Source: an uncultured bacterium (GTDB lineage Bacteria; Planctomycetota; DG-23; SLPQ01). From it: 5,025 nucleotides of DNA. The stretch is from assembly GCA_937863625.1 (NCBI GenBank), contig CALMGO010000603.1, positions 1 through 5,025 on the forward strand. Direction: 5' to 3'. The notes under the pieces were generated by a model. The model saw nothing but the letters and a program-made list of their open reading frames with translations, had not been told where the DNA came from and searched no databases. Made by a program: the position numbers and the translations under genes. Every line of letters begins with the position of its first letter. The first letter of the stretch is position 1. Positions 1-5,025 of this stretch are shown here, one piece after another.

Positions 1-483
1 GTGGAGCGGGTGAAGGGCGAAGATGGCGGCGACAATGACGCTCTCCCAGGGGCGCTTTGTCATCCATACAAGGGCGAGGAAGAGGAGGATGACATTGGCG
101 GCGTGCAGGGCGGTATTCATCATGTGGGCGGGGCCGGGCTCGCCGCCGAAGAACTGGCAGTCAAGCATGTGCGAGAGCCACGTCACGGGGTGCCAGTTGG
201 CGGCGTGAAACGTGGTAAAGGCCCAATGCACTCCCGAGACCGTCAGCCCCTCTTTCACCATCGCATTGTCATAGACGTACTGGTCGTCGTCATAGGCGAT
301 GAAGCCGTGAGTCGCAGTCTGGGCATAAACGGCAAGCGTGGCGAGGGCGAGAAGAATACTCAACGCGACAATCAGCCGTGTCGAGGGCGGCGCGGGAGGG
401 GGAGTTGGAGTCTGGGGCGGAGATGATGTACGGGGGCGTCCTTTGCCGTCGGAGTCAGCGGCGCGCTTCTTGCGCGAGGTCAT
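1..483 (-). CDS. TMTC-like multi-spanning membrane glycosyltransferase / TPR protein, N-terminal part (runs off the left edge)
   Basis: The visible 161 residues are the N-terminus of a polytopic membrane protein. Residues 1-35 form a basic, then Pro/Ser/Thr-rich cytoplasmic tail. A first membrane segment lies at about 36-55 and another at about 127-141. Between them is an external loop with FIAYDDDQYV (61-70), then GLTVSGVHWAFT (79-90) and NWHPVTWLSHMLDCQFFG (96-113). The segment ends in FALHPLH (155-161). This motif order is typical of the bacterial 'tetratricopeptide repeat protein' family whose N-terminal half resembles TMTC/GT-C O-mannosyltransferases; the acidic YDD loop matches the position of the GT-C catalytic acidic residue. 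The full protein is usually several hundred residues with C-terminal TPRs, which lie outside this window, so the transferase activity and acceptor are inferred. The ATG at 483-481 overlaps the pdxA stop as ATGA, with a weak AGGG 8 bases upstream, which suggests translational coupling. Confidence 0.8.
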   Translation of the reverse strand, partial: MTSRKKRAADSDGKGRPRTSSPPQTPTPPPAPPSTRLIVALSILLALATLAVYAQTATHGFIAYDDDQYVYDNAMVKEGLTVSGVHWAFTTFHAANWHPVTWLSHMLDCQFFGGEPGPAHMMNTALHAANVILLFLALVWMTKRPWESVIVAAIFALHPLH

Positions 484-1481
484 TTTGGGCGCCCTGTTTT
501 TTGCGCGAGGCGGGCGGCAAGGGCGAGGGCGTTACGGAAACTGTCGGGCCGGGCGACGCCCTCGGGCGCGATGTCAAACGCAGTGCCGTGGTCGGGCGAC
601 GTGCGGATGATGGGAAGGCCGACGGTCCAGTTGACGCCGGTATCGAACGCGATGAGTTTGAGAGGGGCGTGCCCCTGGTCGTGGTACATGGCGACGACGA
701 TGGCGAACTCGCCATTTTGCATCCTGAAGAAAGCCGTGTCGCCGGGCACGGGGCCGGCGCAGTTGATACCTCTTTCGCGGGCGGCGGCAATAGCCGGGAT
801 GATACAATCGGTTTCTTCGGAGCCGAGGATGCCGGCCTCTCCGGCGTGGGGGTTTAGCCCGGCGACGGCAATAGTGCGGCCAGATTCGCCGAGGAGGTCG
901 AGGGCAAGGGCGGCGAGCTCGATGGTGTCGAGGACACGGTCGCGCGTGACGGCGGCGCTCACGTCGCGGATGGGGATGTGCGCTGTGACAAACATGGCGC
1001 GCATGGTGTCGGCGACGAGAGTCATGGCCCACTTGTCAGTCTTCGTCATGGCGGCAAGCATATCGGTGTGGCCGCTGTAGGGGGAGCCTGCTGCGCGGAT
1101 GGCCTCCTTGGAAATAGGGGCGGTGACAAGCGCGGCAGCGTCGCCTGTGATGACTGAGGCGAAGGCGGCTTCGATATAGTCAAGAGCGGCGCGGCCGGTG
1201 ACGGCGTTGCCGGCACCGAGAGGCAAGTCGGGAGTGACATTTGCGAGGTCAAGCACATCGAGAAGAGGGAACTGGCCTGCGGCCTCTTTCGGTGTTTTGA
1301 CCGAGACCGGCTCGACTGGGATGTCGAAACGGTCAGCCGTGATTCTAAGTCTCGTGAGGTCGCCGAAAACAAGGGGACGAATGCCTTCCCAGGCGTCGCC
1401 GGAGGCAAAGGTCCTGAGGATCACCTCCGGGCCGATGCCGGCGGGGTCGCCCATGCTGATTGCGATAGTCTTCTTATTCAT
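480..1481 (-). CDS. pdxA: 4-hydroxythreonine-4-phosphate dehydrogenase (PdxA)
   Basis: The 333-residue product has the usual family length. PdxA oxidises 4-phosphooxy-L-threonine with NAD(P)+; decarboxylation gives 3-amino-2-oxopropyl phosphate, which PdxJ joins to deoxyxylulose phosphate in cytosolic pyridoxal-phosphate synthesis. The hallmark motifs are present: SMGDPAGIGPE (9-19), SGHTD (136-140), AHIP (167-170), GLNPHAGE (208-215), YHDQGHAPLK (266-275) and TSPDHGTAFDIA (294-305). H138, H168 and H267 match the three metal-binding histidines, so the enzyme looks intact. The ATG at 1481 is chosen because MNKKTIAISMGD is the normal family N-terminus and AGAGGA lies 8 bases upstream. A longer reading from TTG at 1520 would begin inside the -10 box. 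It is the first gene of a minus-strand operon and overlaps the next gene by 4 bases. The PdxA2-type paralogue (D-threonate/D-erythronate 4-phosphate dehydrogenase) has the same fold; no tetronate kinase gene is adjacent, so classical PdxA is favoured. Confidence 0.95.
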   Translation of the reverse strand: MNKKTIAISMGDPAGIGPEVILRTFASGDAWEGIRPLVFGDLTRLRITADRFDIPVEPVSVKTPKEAAGQFPLLDVLDLANVTPDLPLGAGNAVTGRAALDYIEAAFASVITGDAAALVTAPISKEAIRAAGSPYSGHTDMLAAMTKTDKWAMTLVADTMRAMFVTAHIPIRDVSAAVTRDRVLDTIELAALALDLLGESGRTIAVAGLNPHAGEAGILGSEETDCIIPAIAAARERGINCAGPVPGDTAFFRMQNGEFAIVVAMYHDQGHAPLKLIAFDTGVNWTVGLPIIRTSPDHGTAFDIAPEGVARPDSFRNALALAARLAQKTGRPK

Positions 1482-1489
1482 GGCGCTGG

Positions 1490-1495
1490 TCCTCT
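1490..1495 (-). promoter_or_regulatory. Shine-Dalgarno sequence deciding the pdxA start
   Basis: Read on the minus strand this is AGAGGA, followed by the 8-base spacer CCAGCGCC and ATG at 1481. It supports the ATG over the upstream in-frame TTG at 1520, which would add 13 residues that PdxA proteins do not normally carry. Confidence 0.75.
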
Positions 1496-1519
1496 TCGGA
1501 ACGGTCGCAAGCAGCGGCA

Positions 1520-1548
1520 ATAGTATGTCATAGCGGGCGCGGCGTCAA
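1520..1548 (-). promoter_or_regulatory. Sigma70-type promoter for pdxA and the downstream overlapping gene
   Basis: On the minus strand TTGACG (1548-1543) is followed by a 17-bp spacer and TACTAT (1525-1520), close to the TTGACA-17-TATAAT consensus. Transcription would begin near 1513, giving a leader of about 30 bases before the pdxA ATG, just long enough to hold the Shine-Dalgarno sequence. It points away from the divergent gene at 1680. Confidence 0.65.
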
Positions 1549-1577
1549 GGGAGAGAACGGGCGGGCACCGAACAGGA

Positions 1578-1589
1578 TGCAGCGCTGCA
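1578..1589. repeat. 12-bp perfect palindrome in the divergent intergenic region
   Basis: TGCAGCGCTGCA equals its own reverse complement. It lies about 30 bp upstream of the pdxA -35 box and about 20 bp upstream of the weak plus-strand promoter candidate, where a dimeric regulator could act on either gene. There is no loop or T-run, so it is not a terminator. An operator role is inference; a chance palindrome in GC-rich DNA is possible. Confidence 0.35.
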
Positions 1590-1609
1590 ATTATTGTTTT
1601 ACAAAGGCG

Positions 1610-1640
1610 TTACACGCGGGGCGGGAGAATCGGTTACAAT
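1610..1640 (+). promoter_or_regulatory. Possible weak promoter for the DUF4139-like gene
   Basis: TACAAT (1635-1640) is a fair -10 box about 40 bp before the start codon. The best -35 candidate is TTACAC (1610-1615), which leaves a long 19-bp spacer and matches the consensus only partly. GTTACA occurs at 1609-1614 and 1633-1638, and GTTAC again at 1650-1654, so these repeats may instead be regulator half-sites. Confidence 0.35.
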
Positions 1641-1679
1641 CAGGGGAAAGTTACGCCGGACTTACTTGGAGGAAGAGAG

Positions 1680-3404
1680 ATGAGAAAAGCGCTACTGGCA
1701 ATCATGGTCATGGCCGTCGCGGTGGCGGCTCTCGGCGCGGAGGACAAGAGCGCGGCGGAGAAATCTTTTCCGGGCAAGGTGGAGACGGTATCGGTATTCA
1801 AGAACGGGTATGGTTTCTTCAACATGAGCGGCACGGCCGAGGCAAAGGACGGCAAGGCGGTGATATCACCGGTGCCGGCCGCGGCGCTCGGGACGTGGTG
1901 GTTTTACGTGGCGAAGAAGGGCGTGACGATTGATGAGGCCGTCGCGGCGCAGGTCGACGGAGTCTCGTCCGGCATCGCGCGGAGCATCGACGAACTCGTG
2001 CTCGCCAATGTCGGCAAGGAGGCGAGGGTCAAGGCAGGGGACAAGGAATACTTCGGCACAATAGTGGCAGGGCCGGAGAGGCAGGGCCCGACGCCACCCG
2101 AGTACGGCTATCGCCCGGCGGCAGGCTGGAAACCGTGGGATGTCATACTCAAGACTCCCGAGGGGCTTGTGAGCATTCGCAGGAGCGACGTGGAGGCTAT
2201 TTCGATAACAGGCGGGACGGAGGTTCTGGAGGAGAAGACTAAAGAGGGGCAGGTGACGTTGTACATGCGAGGGGCGGCGGACGGGGAGCTGCCGGTGGGG
2301 TGCCAGTTTCTCCAGAAGGGGATTCGCTGGATACCGTCGTACAGGATAGAACTGACGGACGAGAAAAATGCACACCTCGACCTGCAGGCGGAGGTCATAA
2401 ACGACATACACGACCTCGAATCGTCGCGGCTGCAACTGGTGGTGGGGGTGCCGAACTTCATGTGGGGCGAACTCTTAAGCCCGCTGGCGTACGTAAACGA
2501 GATGCCGAAACTGTCTGATTTCTTTGTGTCGGGGTCCGGAGACAGCGGGATTGTCGCGTACTCCTCAAACTCGATCATGTCGCAGAGTCGTTTCTCGGGC
2601 GTGGGCGGCTCTTCACTGATCGAGAGGGTGCCGGCGCCGGGGACGTTTACGGTCGGGCAGGACATGGGTGACAAGGGAGTCGCGGACCTCTACTACTACA
2701 CGAAAGACGGCGTGACTCTCGCGGCTGGGGAGCGAGCGTCGATAGGAGTGCTGTCAGCGGAGGCGGAGTATAGCAACGTCTACAAGTGGGATGTGGTGGA
2801 CGGGATGCTCACGTTTCGCGACGGCTATGATGACGTATACAGGAACTGGATAAACGGCAACTACCGCAACAGAGACAATCTCCCTCCCGAGACGGTCGCC
2901 ATGATAGACAAGTTCACACGCGGGGACGTGGCCGAGCACTACATAAGGCTCATCAACTCGACCGACAAGCCGCTTACGAGCGGGCCGGTGCTGCTTTTTT
3001 CCGGGAGCGACATTATGGCACAGGACCTCATGCTGTATACGCCGGCGGGCGGAGACGTCGACATACACGTGACGGGCGCGCCTGACATCCGTGTCTCGCA
3101 GAAAGAGGACGAACTGTCGCGCGAACGCAACAAAGTTCAGTATTACGGCAGGCCGTACGACCTTGTCAAGGTGAAGTGCACGCTCGCTGCGCACAACTTC
3201 AAGAAAGAAACGATCCGCCTCATCGTGACGAAGGAATTTGACGGGGAAGTGGAAGCCTCCGAAGGGGCGAACCAGGTGGCGCACGATACCGGCGAACTGA
3301 CGGCGGTCAACGCACACGCAGTCGTCGAATGGGGGCTCGACGTGAAACCGGACGAGGAAGTCAAACTGGAACTCGTGTATTCCACATACGTGCGCGAGCG
3401 GTAG
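1680..3404 (+). CDS. Exported DUF4139-like protein of unknown function
   Basis: The product has 574 residues. The N-terminus (RK, then a hydrophobic stretch at 4-19) is a Sec signal peptide, probably cut after LGA (18-20); no lipobox cysteine is present, so a soluble periplasmic or secreted protein is likely. Residues 34-75 (VETVSVFKNGYGFFN...) resemble the opening strand domain of the MuiA/DUF4139 family. Residues 105-180 (VGKEARVKAGDKEYFGTI...ISITGG) look like a small inserted beta-barrel. The DUF4139-type core runs from about 190 to the end, with GIRWIPSYRIEL (214-225), YSNVYKWDVVDG (364-375), YIRLINSTDKPLTSGPVLLF (421-440) and QDLMLYTPAGG (448-458). No catalytic signature is visible; the fold predicted from such strands is beta-rich. 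The start is supported by GGAGGA (1668-1673) 6 bases upstream. It is transcribed divergently from pdxA and alone, and no terminator is visible after the TAG. The family link is from remembered motifs. Confidence 0.85.
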   Translation: MRKALLAIMVMAVAVAALGAEDKSAAEKSFPGKVETVSVFKNGYGFFNMSGTAEAKDGKAVISPVPAAALGTWWFYVAKKGVTIDEAVAAQVDGVSSGIARSIDELVLANVGKEARVKAGDKEYFGTIVAGPERQGPTPPEYGYRPAAGWKPWDVILKTPEGLVSIRRSDVEAISITGGTEVLEEKTKEGQVTLYMRGAADGELPVGCQFLQKGIRWIPSYRIELTDEKNAHLDLQAEVINDIHDLESSRLQLVVGVPNFMWGELLSPLAYVNEMPKLSDFFVSGSGDSGIVAYSSNSIMSQSRFSGVGGSSLIERVPAPGTFTVGQDMGDKGVADLYYYTKDGVTLAAGERASIGVLSAEAEYSNVYKWDVVDGMLTFRDGYDDVYRNWINGNYRNRDNLPPETVAMIDKFTRGDVAEHYIRLINSTDKPLTSGPVLLFSGSDIMAQDLMLYTPAGGDVDIHVTGAPDIRVSQKEDELSRERNKVQYYGRPYDLVKVKCTLAAHNFKKETIRLIVTKEFDGEVEASEGANQVAHDTGELTAVNAHAVVEWGLDVKPDEEVKLELVYSTYVRER

Positions 3405-3432
3405 AAGGTGAAGGTGCGGCGCGGGCGGGGGT

Positions 3433-4284
3433 TTACGCGGACTTCAAGGTAAACATGGTGACCTCCGCGCTCGCCCACAGGCGAAGCGGGATGTGGTAGA
3501 GGCCGACGCCGCGGGAGACGTACATGAGGCCTGCGGCGGTGCGGTAGTAGCCGGCGCGGTACTTGCGCATGGAGTCGATAGGCATCGCGAATCTCGTGAC
3601 ACCGGGCACGTATACCTGCCACCCGTGGGTGTGCCCGGCAATGATGAGGCCGGCGAAACCAGCGGGCAGGAGGTCGGCAAGGGCGGGGTTGTGAGTGAAG
3701 ACGACGCGCGGCACGCCAGAGGGGGCGTCGGCGACAGCGGCGACGGCATCGGGCGAGCCGCCCCATTCGTCATCGAGCCCGGCGATGTAGAGGCCGGAGT
3801 CGACGGCGAAGCCCTTATTGGTGAGGTCGGCTATCGGCGTCGCGGAGAGATACTTCCTGTAATGCACGATGCCGTTGCCGTATTCGTGGTTGCCGGGGAC
3901 GCTATATACACCGCGCGGCGCGGCAAGGCGGCTCAACTCTTCGAAGACACCCTCGTAGTACTCAATGCCAAGAGTTATGTAGTCGCCGCCGAGGAGGATG
4001 ACGTCGGGGGACTGGGCGTTTATCCGATCGACTGCTTCGCGGATGGTGGGGAGGTCGACAAGGGGGCCGTGGTGGAAGTCGCTCGCGAAGGCGACCTTGA
4101 ATCCGGAAAGGGAGCGCGGGAGGCCGGTGAGGTGAAGCGTCTTGTGGGTGACGTGGAGGGACATGGCGTCGCCGAGGGAGAAGACGCATCCGGCGGCGAG
4201 GGCGCCCTTTGCGGAGGTCTTTAGAAACGCGCGGCGGGAGATGGGGGGCGCGGGGGTGGTGGAAGCGGTGGAAACCGGGGACAC
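3433..4284 (-). CDS. Tat-exported calcineurin-like metallophosphoesterase (YkuE/YaeI type)
   Basis: From the chosen GTG the product has 283 residues. SRRAFLK (16-22) plus the following hydrophobic stretch is a twin-arginine signal. The phosphoesterase motifs follow in order: SDFHHG (D69, H71), GGD (D101), GNHE (N132, H133), THN (H198) and GHTHG (H218, H220). All residues that coordinate the two metals are present. The C-terminal SMRKYRAGYYRTAAGLMYVSRGVG is typical of the YkuE/YaeI/LpxG-like subgroup, which acts at or outside the membrane on phosphate or pyrophosphate esters, sometimes lipid-linked; the substrate here is unknown. Start choice is uncertain. GTG at 4284 has GAGGGG 7 bases upstream and gives a 15-residue n-region before the RR. 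GTG at 4386 (GGGAG 8 bases upstream) and ATG at 4401 (no Shine-Dalgarno) would give n-regions of about 49 and 54 residues, partly encoded by a palindromic repeat. The gene ends 28 bp from the convergent DUF4139-like gene. Confidence 0.88.
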   Translation of the reverse strand: MSPVSTASTTPAPPISRRAFLKTSAKGALAAGCVFSLGDAMSLHVTHKTLHLTGLPRSLSGFKVAFASDFHHGPLVDLPTIREAVDRINAQSPDVILLGGDYITLGIEYYEGVFEELSRLAAPRGVYSVPGNHEYGNGIVHYRKYLSATPIADLTNKGFAVDSGLYIAGLDDEWGGSPDAVAAVADAPSGVPRVVFTHNPALADLLPAGFAGLIIAGHTHGWQVYVPGVTRFAMPIDSMRKYRAGYYRTAAGLMYVSRGVGLYHIPLRLWASAEVTMFTLKSA

Positions 4285-4356
4285 AAAGCGGCCCCTCGAC
4301 AAGCTCGGAACCGCGAAGGACAGGCTCTGCCGACCATTATGTCCCCGTCTTCCACC
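4267..4356. repeat. 90-bp imperfect palindromic element (REP/MITE-like) at the 5' end of the metallophosphoesterase gene
   Basis: The 21-bp arms 4267-4287 and 4336-4356 match in inverted orientation at 17 of 21 positions, sharing GGTGGAA and CGGGGACA. The 48-bp centre contains a smaller hairpin (GCGG at 4288-4291 with CCGC at 4311-4314, and CGA with TCG inside) and two related words on the minus strand, GAGCCTGTCC and GAGCTTGTCG. The GGGGACA-type arms and the CTCGACAAGCTCGG core recall dispersed REP-type repeats of environmental bacterial genomes, often linked to Y1/RAYT transposases; that link is from memory. No transposase is nearby. Only one copy is in this window, so mobility is inferred. 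Confidence 0.6.
4292..4297 (-). promoter_or_regulatory. Shine-Dalgarno candidate favouring the GTG start at 4284
   Basis: Read on the minus strand this is GAGGGG, followed by the 7-base spacer CCGCTTT and GTG. Both the site and the GTG lie inside the palindromic element. A rival site (GGGAG before GTG at 4386) exists, so this only favours the shorter start; the normal length of a Tat n-region is the second argument. Confidence 0.5.
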
Positions 4357-4440
4357 AGTGTCGCAGTCCTGCAGTTCTTTCGCCACGGCGTAATCTCCCA
4401 TGTTGGTAGATACTACGTCGGGGGTGGGCGGAATGTTTCG

Positions 4441-4474
4441 GGAAAATGAAACCGGCCGGGGCGGGCCCGGCCAG
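4441..4474 (-). terminator. Rho-independent terminator after the phosphofructokinase gene
   Basis: On the minus strand a perfect 7-bp stem GGCCGGG/CCCGGCC (plus-strand 4454-4460 and 4466-4472) with a 5-base loop can extend to 9 bp with one wobble pair, followed by the U-rich tail TTTCATTTTCC. It begins about 30 bases after the TAA at 4504 and separates the phosphofructokinase transcript from the metallophosphoesterase gene, which therefore probably needs its own promoter in 4285-4440; I find no convincing one there. Confidence 0.8.
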
Positions 4475-4503
4475 TGGGGGATACTGGAAACGCGAAGATA
4501 TTT

Positions 4504-5025
4504 TTATTTGCAGGTGCAGTTGGCGCAGCCGCATTTGCCCGAGGGTTTAGCAGGGGCGAGTTTAAGGTCGGCATATTTGGGCATCGCCCCGACGAGCGGC
4601 GAGAGGTAGTCGACAAAGGCCTTCGTTACGAAGAAGCCGTCTTTGGAAATCATCGAGGCCGGCATGGGCTTGGCCTTTACGGCGACGTCGGAGAGGTCGG
4701 CGGTGCCGATCTTCGCGGAGTATTTCTTACCCTTGCCGCGGATGAGGGAGACCATCTTACCCGATACGCCTTTGGAGGCGAGTTTGACGGCTTCGACGCC
4801 GAGTCTGTATGCCTCGTCGAGGTCGAGTTTGACGGCGCGGTCGGCGGCGCTCATCGGGAGTGACTCTGTAATCTGGAACTCCCCTCTCCAGCCGGGGAAA
4901 TTCTTAGTGATGATCTTATGGACGTTCATGGCGACAGACGAGCCGCCCATGGCGCCGAGCTCGACATTGCCGAATTTGTCGCGAGTCTCGGAGGCGGACA
5001 CGGGCGTGCCGTCGGCGTATTTGAC
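4504..5025 (-). CDS. 6-phosphofructokinase, long (PPi-like) type, C-terminal 173 residues (starts beyond the right edge)
   Basis: The open frame continues to the right edge, so the N-terminal half is missing. In visible-residue numbering the diagnostic stretches are TRDKFGNVELG (14-24), WRGEFQI (46-52), SLPMSAADRA (55-64), DLDEAYRLGVEAV (68-80) and SGKMVSLIRGKGKKYSAKIG (87-106), then KPMP and a VTKAFVDYLSPLVG region. This order matches the C-terminal half of long phosphofructokinases of about 400-420 residues, many of which use pyrophosphate to convert fructose 6-phosphate to the 1,6-bisphosphate in the cytosol. The residues that separate ATP from PPi users lie in the missing half, so the donor is open. 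After the normal end the protein carries GKCGCANCTCK, an unusual four-cysteine tail. A strong terminator lies about 30 bases downstream. Confidence 0.85.
   Translation of the reverse strand, partial: VKYADGTPVSASETRDKFGNVELGAMGGSSVAMNVHKIITKNFPGWRGEFQITESLPMSAADRAVKLDLDEAYRLGVEAVKLASKGVSGKMVSLIRGKGKKYSAKIGTADLSDVAVKAKPMPASMISKDGFFVTKAFVDYLSPLVGAMPKYADLKLAPAKPSGKCGCANCTCK

Noticed and set aside
1..426. Plus-strand open frame of 141 codons at the left edge
   Set aside because: It lies antisense to a well-recognised TMTC-like reading frame; its translation is low-complexity Gly/Arg-rich with no family motif, as expected for the complement of GC-rich coding DNA.
1482..1520. Upstream TTG start for pdxA adding 13 residues
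   Set aside because: The TTG overlaps the -10 box of the likely promoter, and the ATG at 1481 has a good Shine-Dalgarno sequence and the usual PdxA N-terminus.
1866..2435. Minus-strand open frame of 189 codons inside the DUF4139-like gene
   Set aside because: It lies in the shadow of a complete plus-strand gene that has a signal peptide and a good ribosome binding site; its translation is rich in Arg, Pro and His.
3405..3432. Possible bidirectional terminator between the convergent genes
   Set aside because: Only a 4-bp CGCG pairing around a long loop is visible and there is no T-run, so nothing supports a terminator.
3493..4224. Plus-strand open frame of 243 codons antisense to the metallophosphoesterase gene
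   Set aside because: The minus-strand frame holds every metallophosphoesterase motif in order; the plus-strand translation is Val/Gly/Ala/Glu-rich with no motif and no Shine-Dalgarno site.
4410..4438. Possible minus-strand promoter with TAGTAT (4415-4410) upstream of the metallophosphoesterase gene
   Set aside because: The -10 word is fair, but the hexamer at the right distance (AAACAT) does not resemble a -35 box, so it was not annotated.

Overview
The window comes from a high-GC bacterium. A Tat-type signal peptide and a Sec-type signal peptide on two different proteins fit a cell with an envelope compartment, and the N-terminus of a TMTC-like membrane glycosyltransferase/TPR protein is of a kind common in Planctomycetota, Omnitrophota, deltaproteobacterial and related environmental genomes. 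That lineage hint is weak. No rRNA, tRNA, CRISPR array, transposase gene or phage gene is visible.

Layout from left to right. (1) Bases 1-1548 hold a minus-strand operon: a good sigma70-type promoter (1520-1548), then pdxA (480-1481), then a gene that overlaps pdxA by 4 bases (ATGA) and runs off the left edge (1-483); its product starts like a TMTC/GT-C membrane protein. (2) Bases 1549-1679 are a divergent intergenic region with a perfect 12-bp palindrome and a weak plus-strand promoter candidate. (3) Bases 1680-3404 on the plus strand encode a 574-residue exported DUF4139-like protein of unknown function. (4) Bases 3433-4284 on the minus strand encode a Tat-signal metallophosphoesterase of the YkuE/YaeI type, convergent with the DUF4139-like gene and only 28 bp from it. 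Its 5' end lies in a 90-bp imperfect palindromic element (4267-4356). (5) Bases 4285-4503 hold the rest of that element and a strong intrinsic terminator (4441-4474). (6) Bases 4504-5025 on the minus strand are the C-terminal part of a long-type, probably PPi-like, 6-phosphofructokinase with an unusual four-cysteine tail.

The genes do not form one pathway. Vitamin B6 synthesis (pdxA), envelope or surface functions (TMTC-like, DUF4139-like, metallophosphoesterase) and glycolysis (phosphofructokinase) sit side by side, as in an ordinary chromosomal region. I see no convincing new multi-gene system. The two points most worth checking are the palindromic element that appears to supply the start codon and Shine-Dalgarno sequence of the metallophosphoesterase gene, and the CxCx2CxC tail on the phosphofructokinase.
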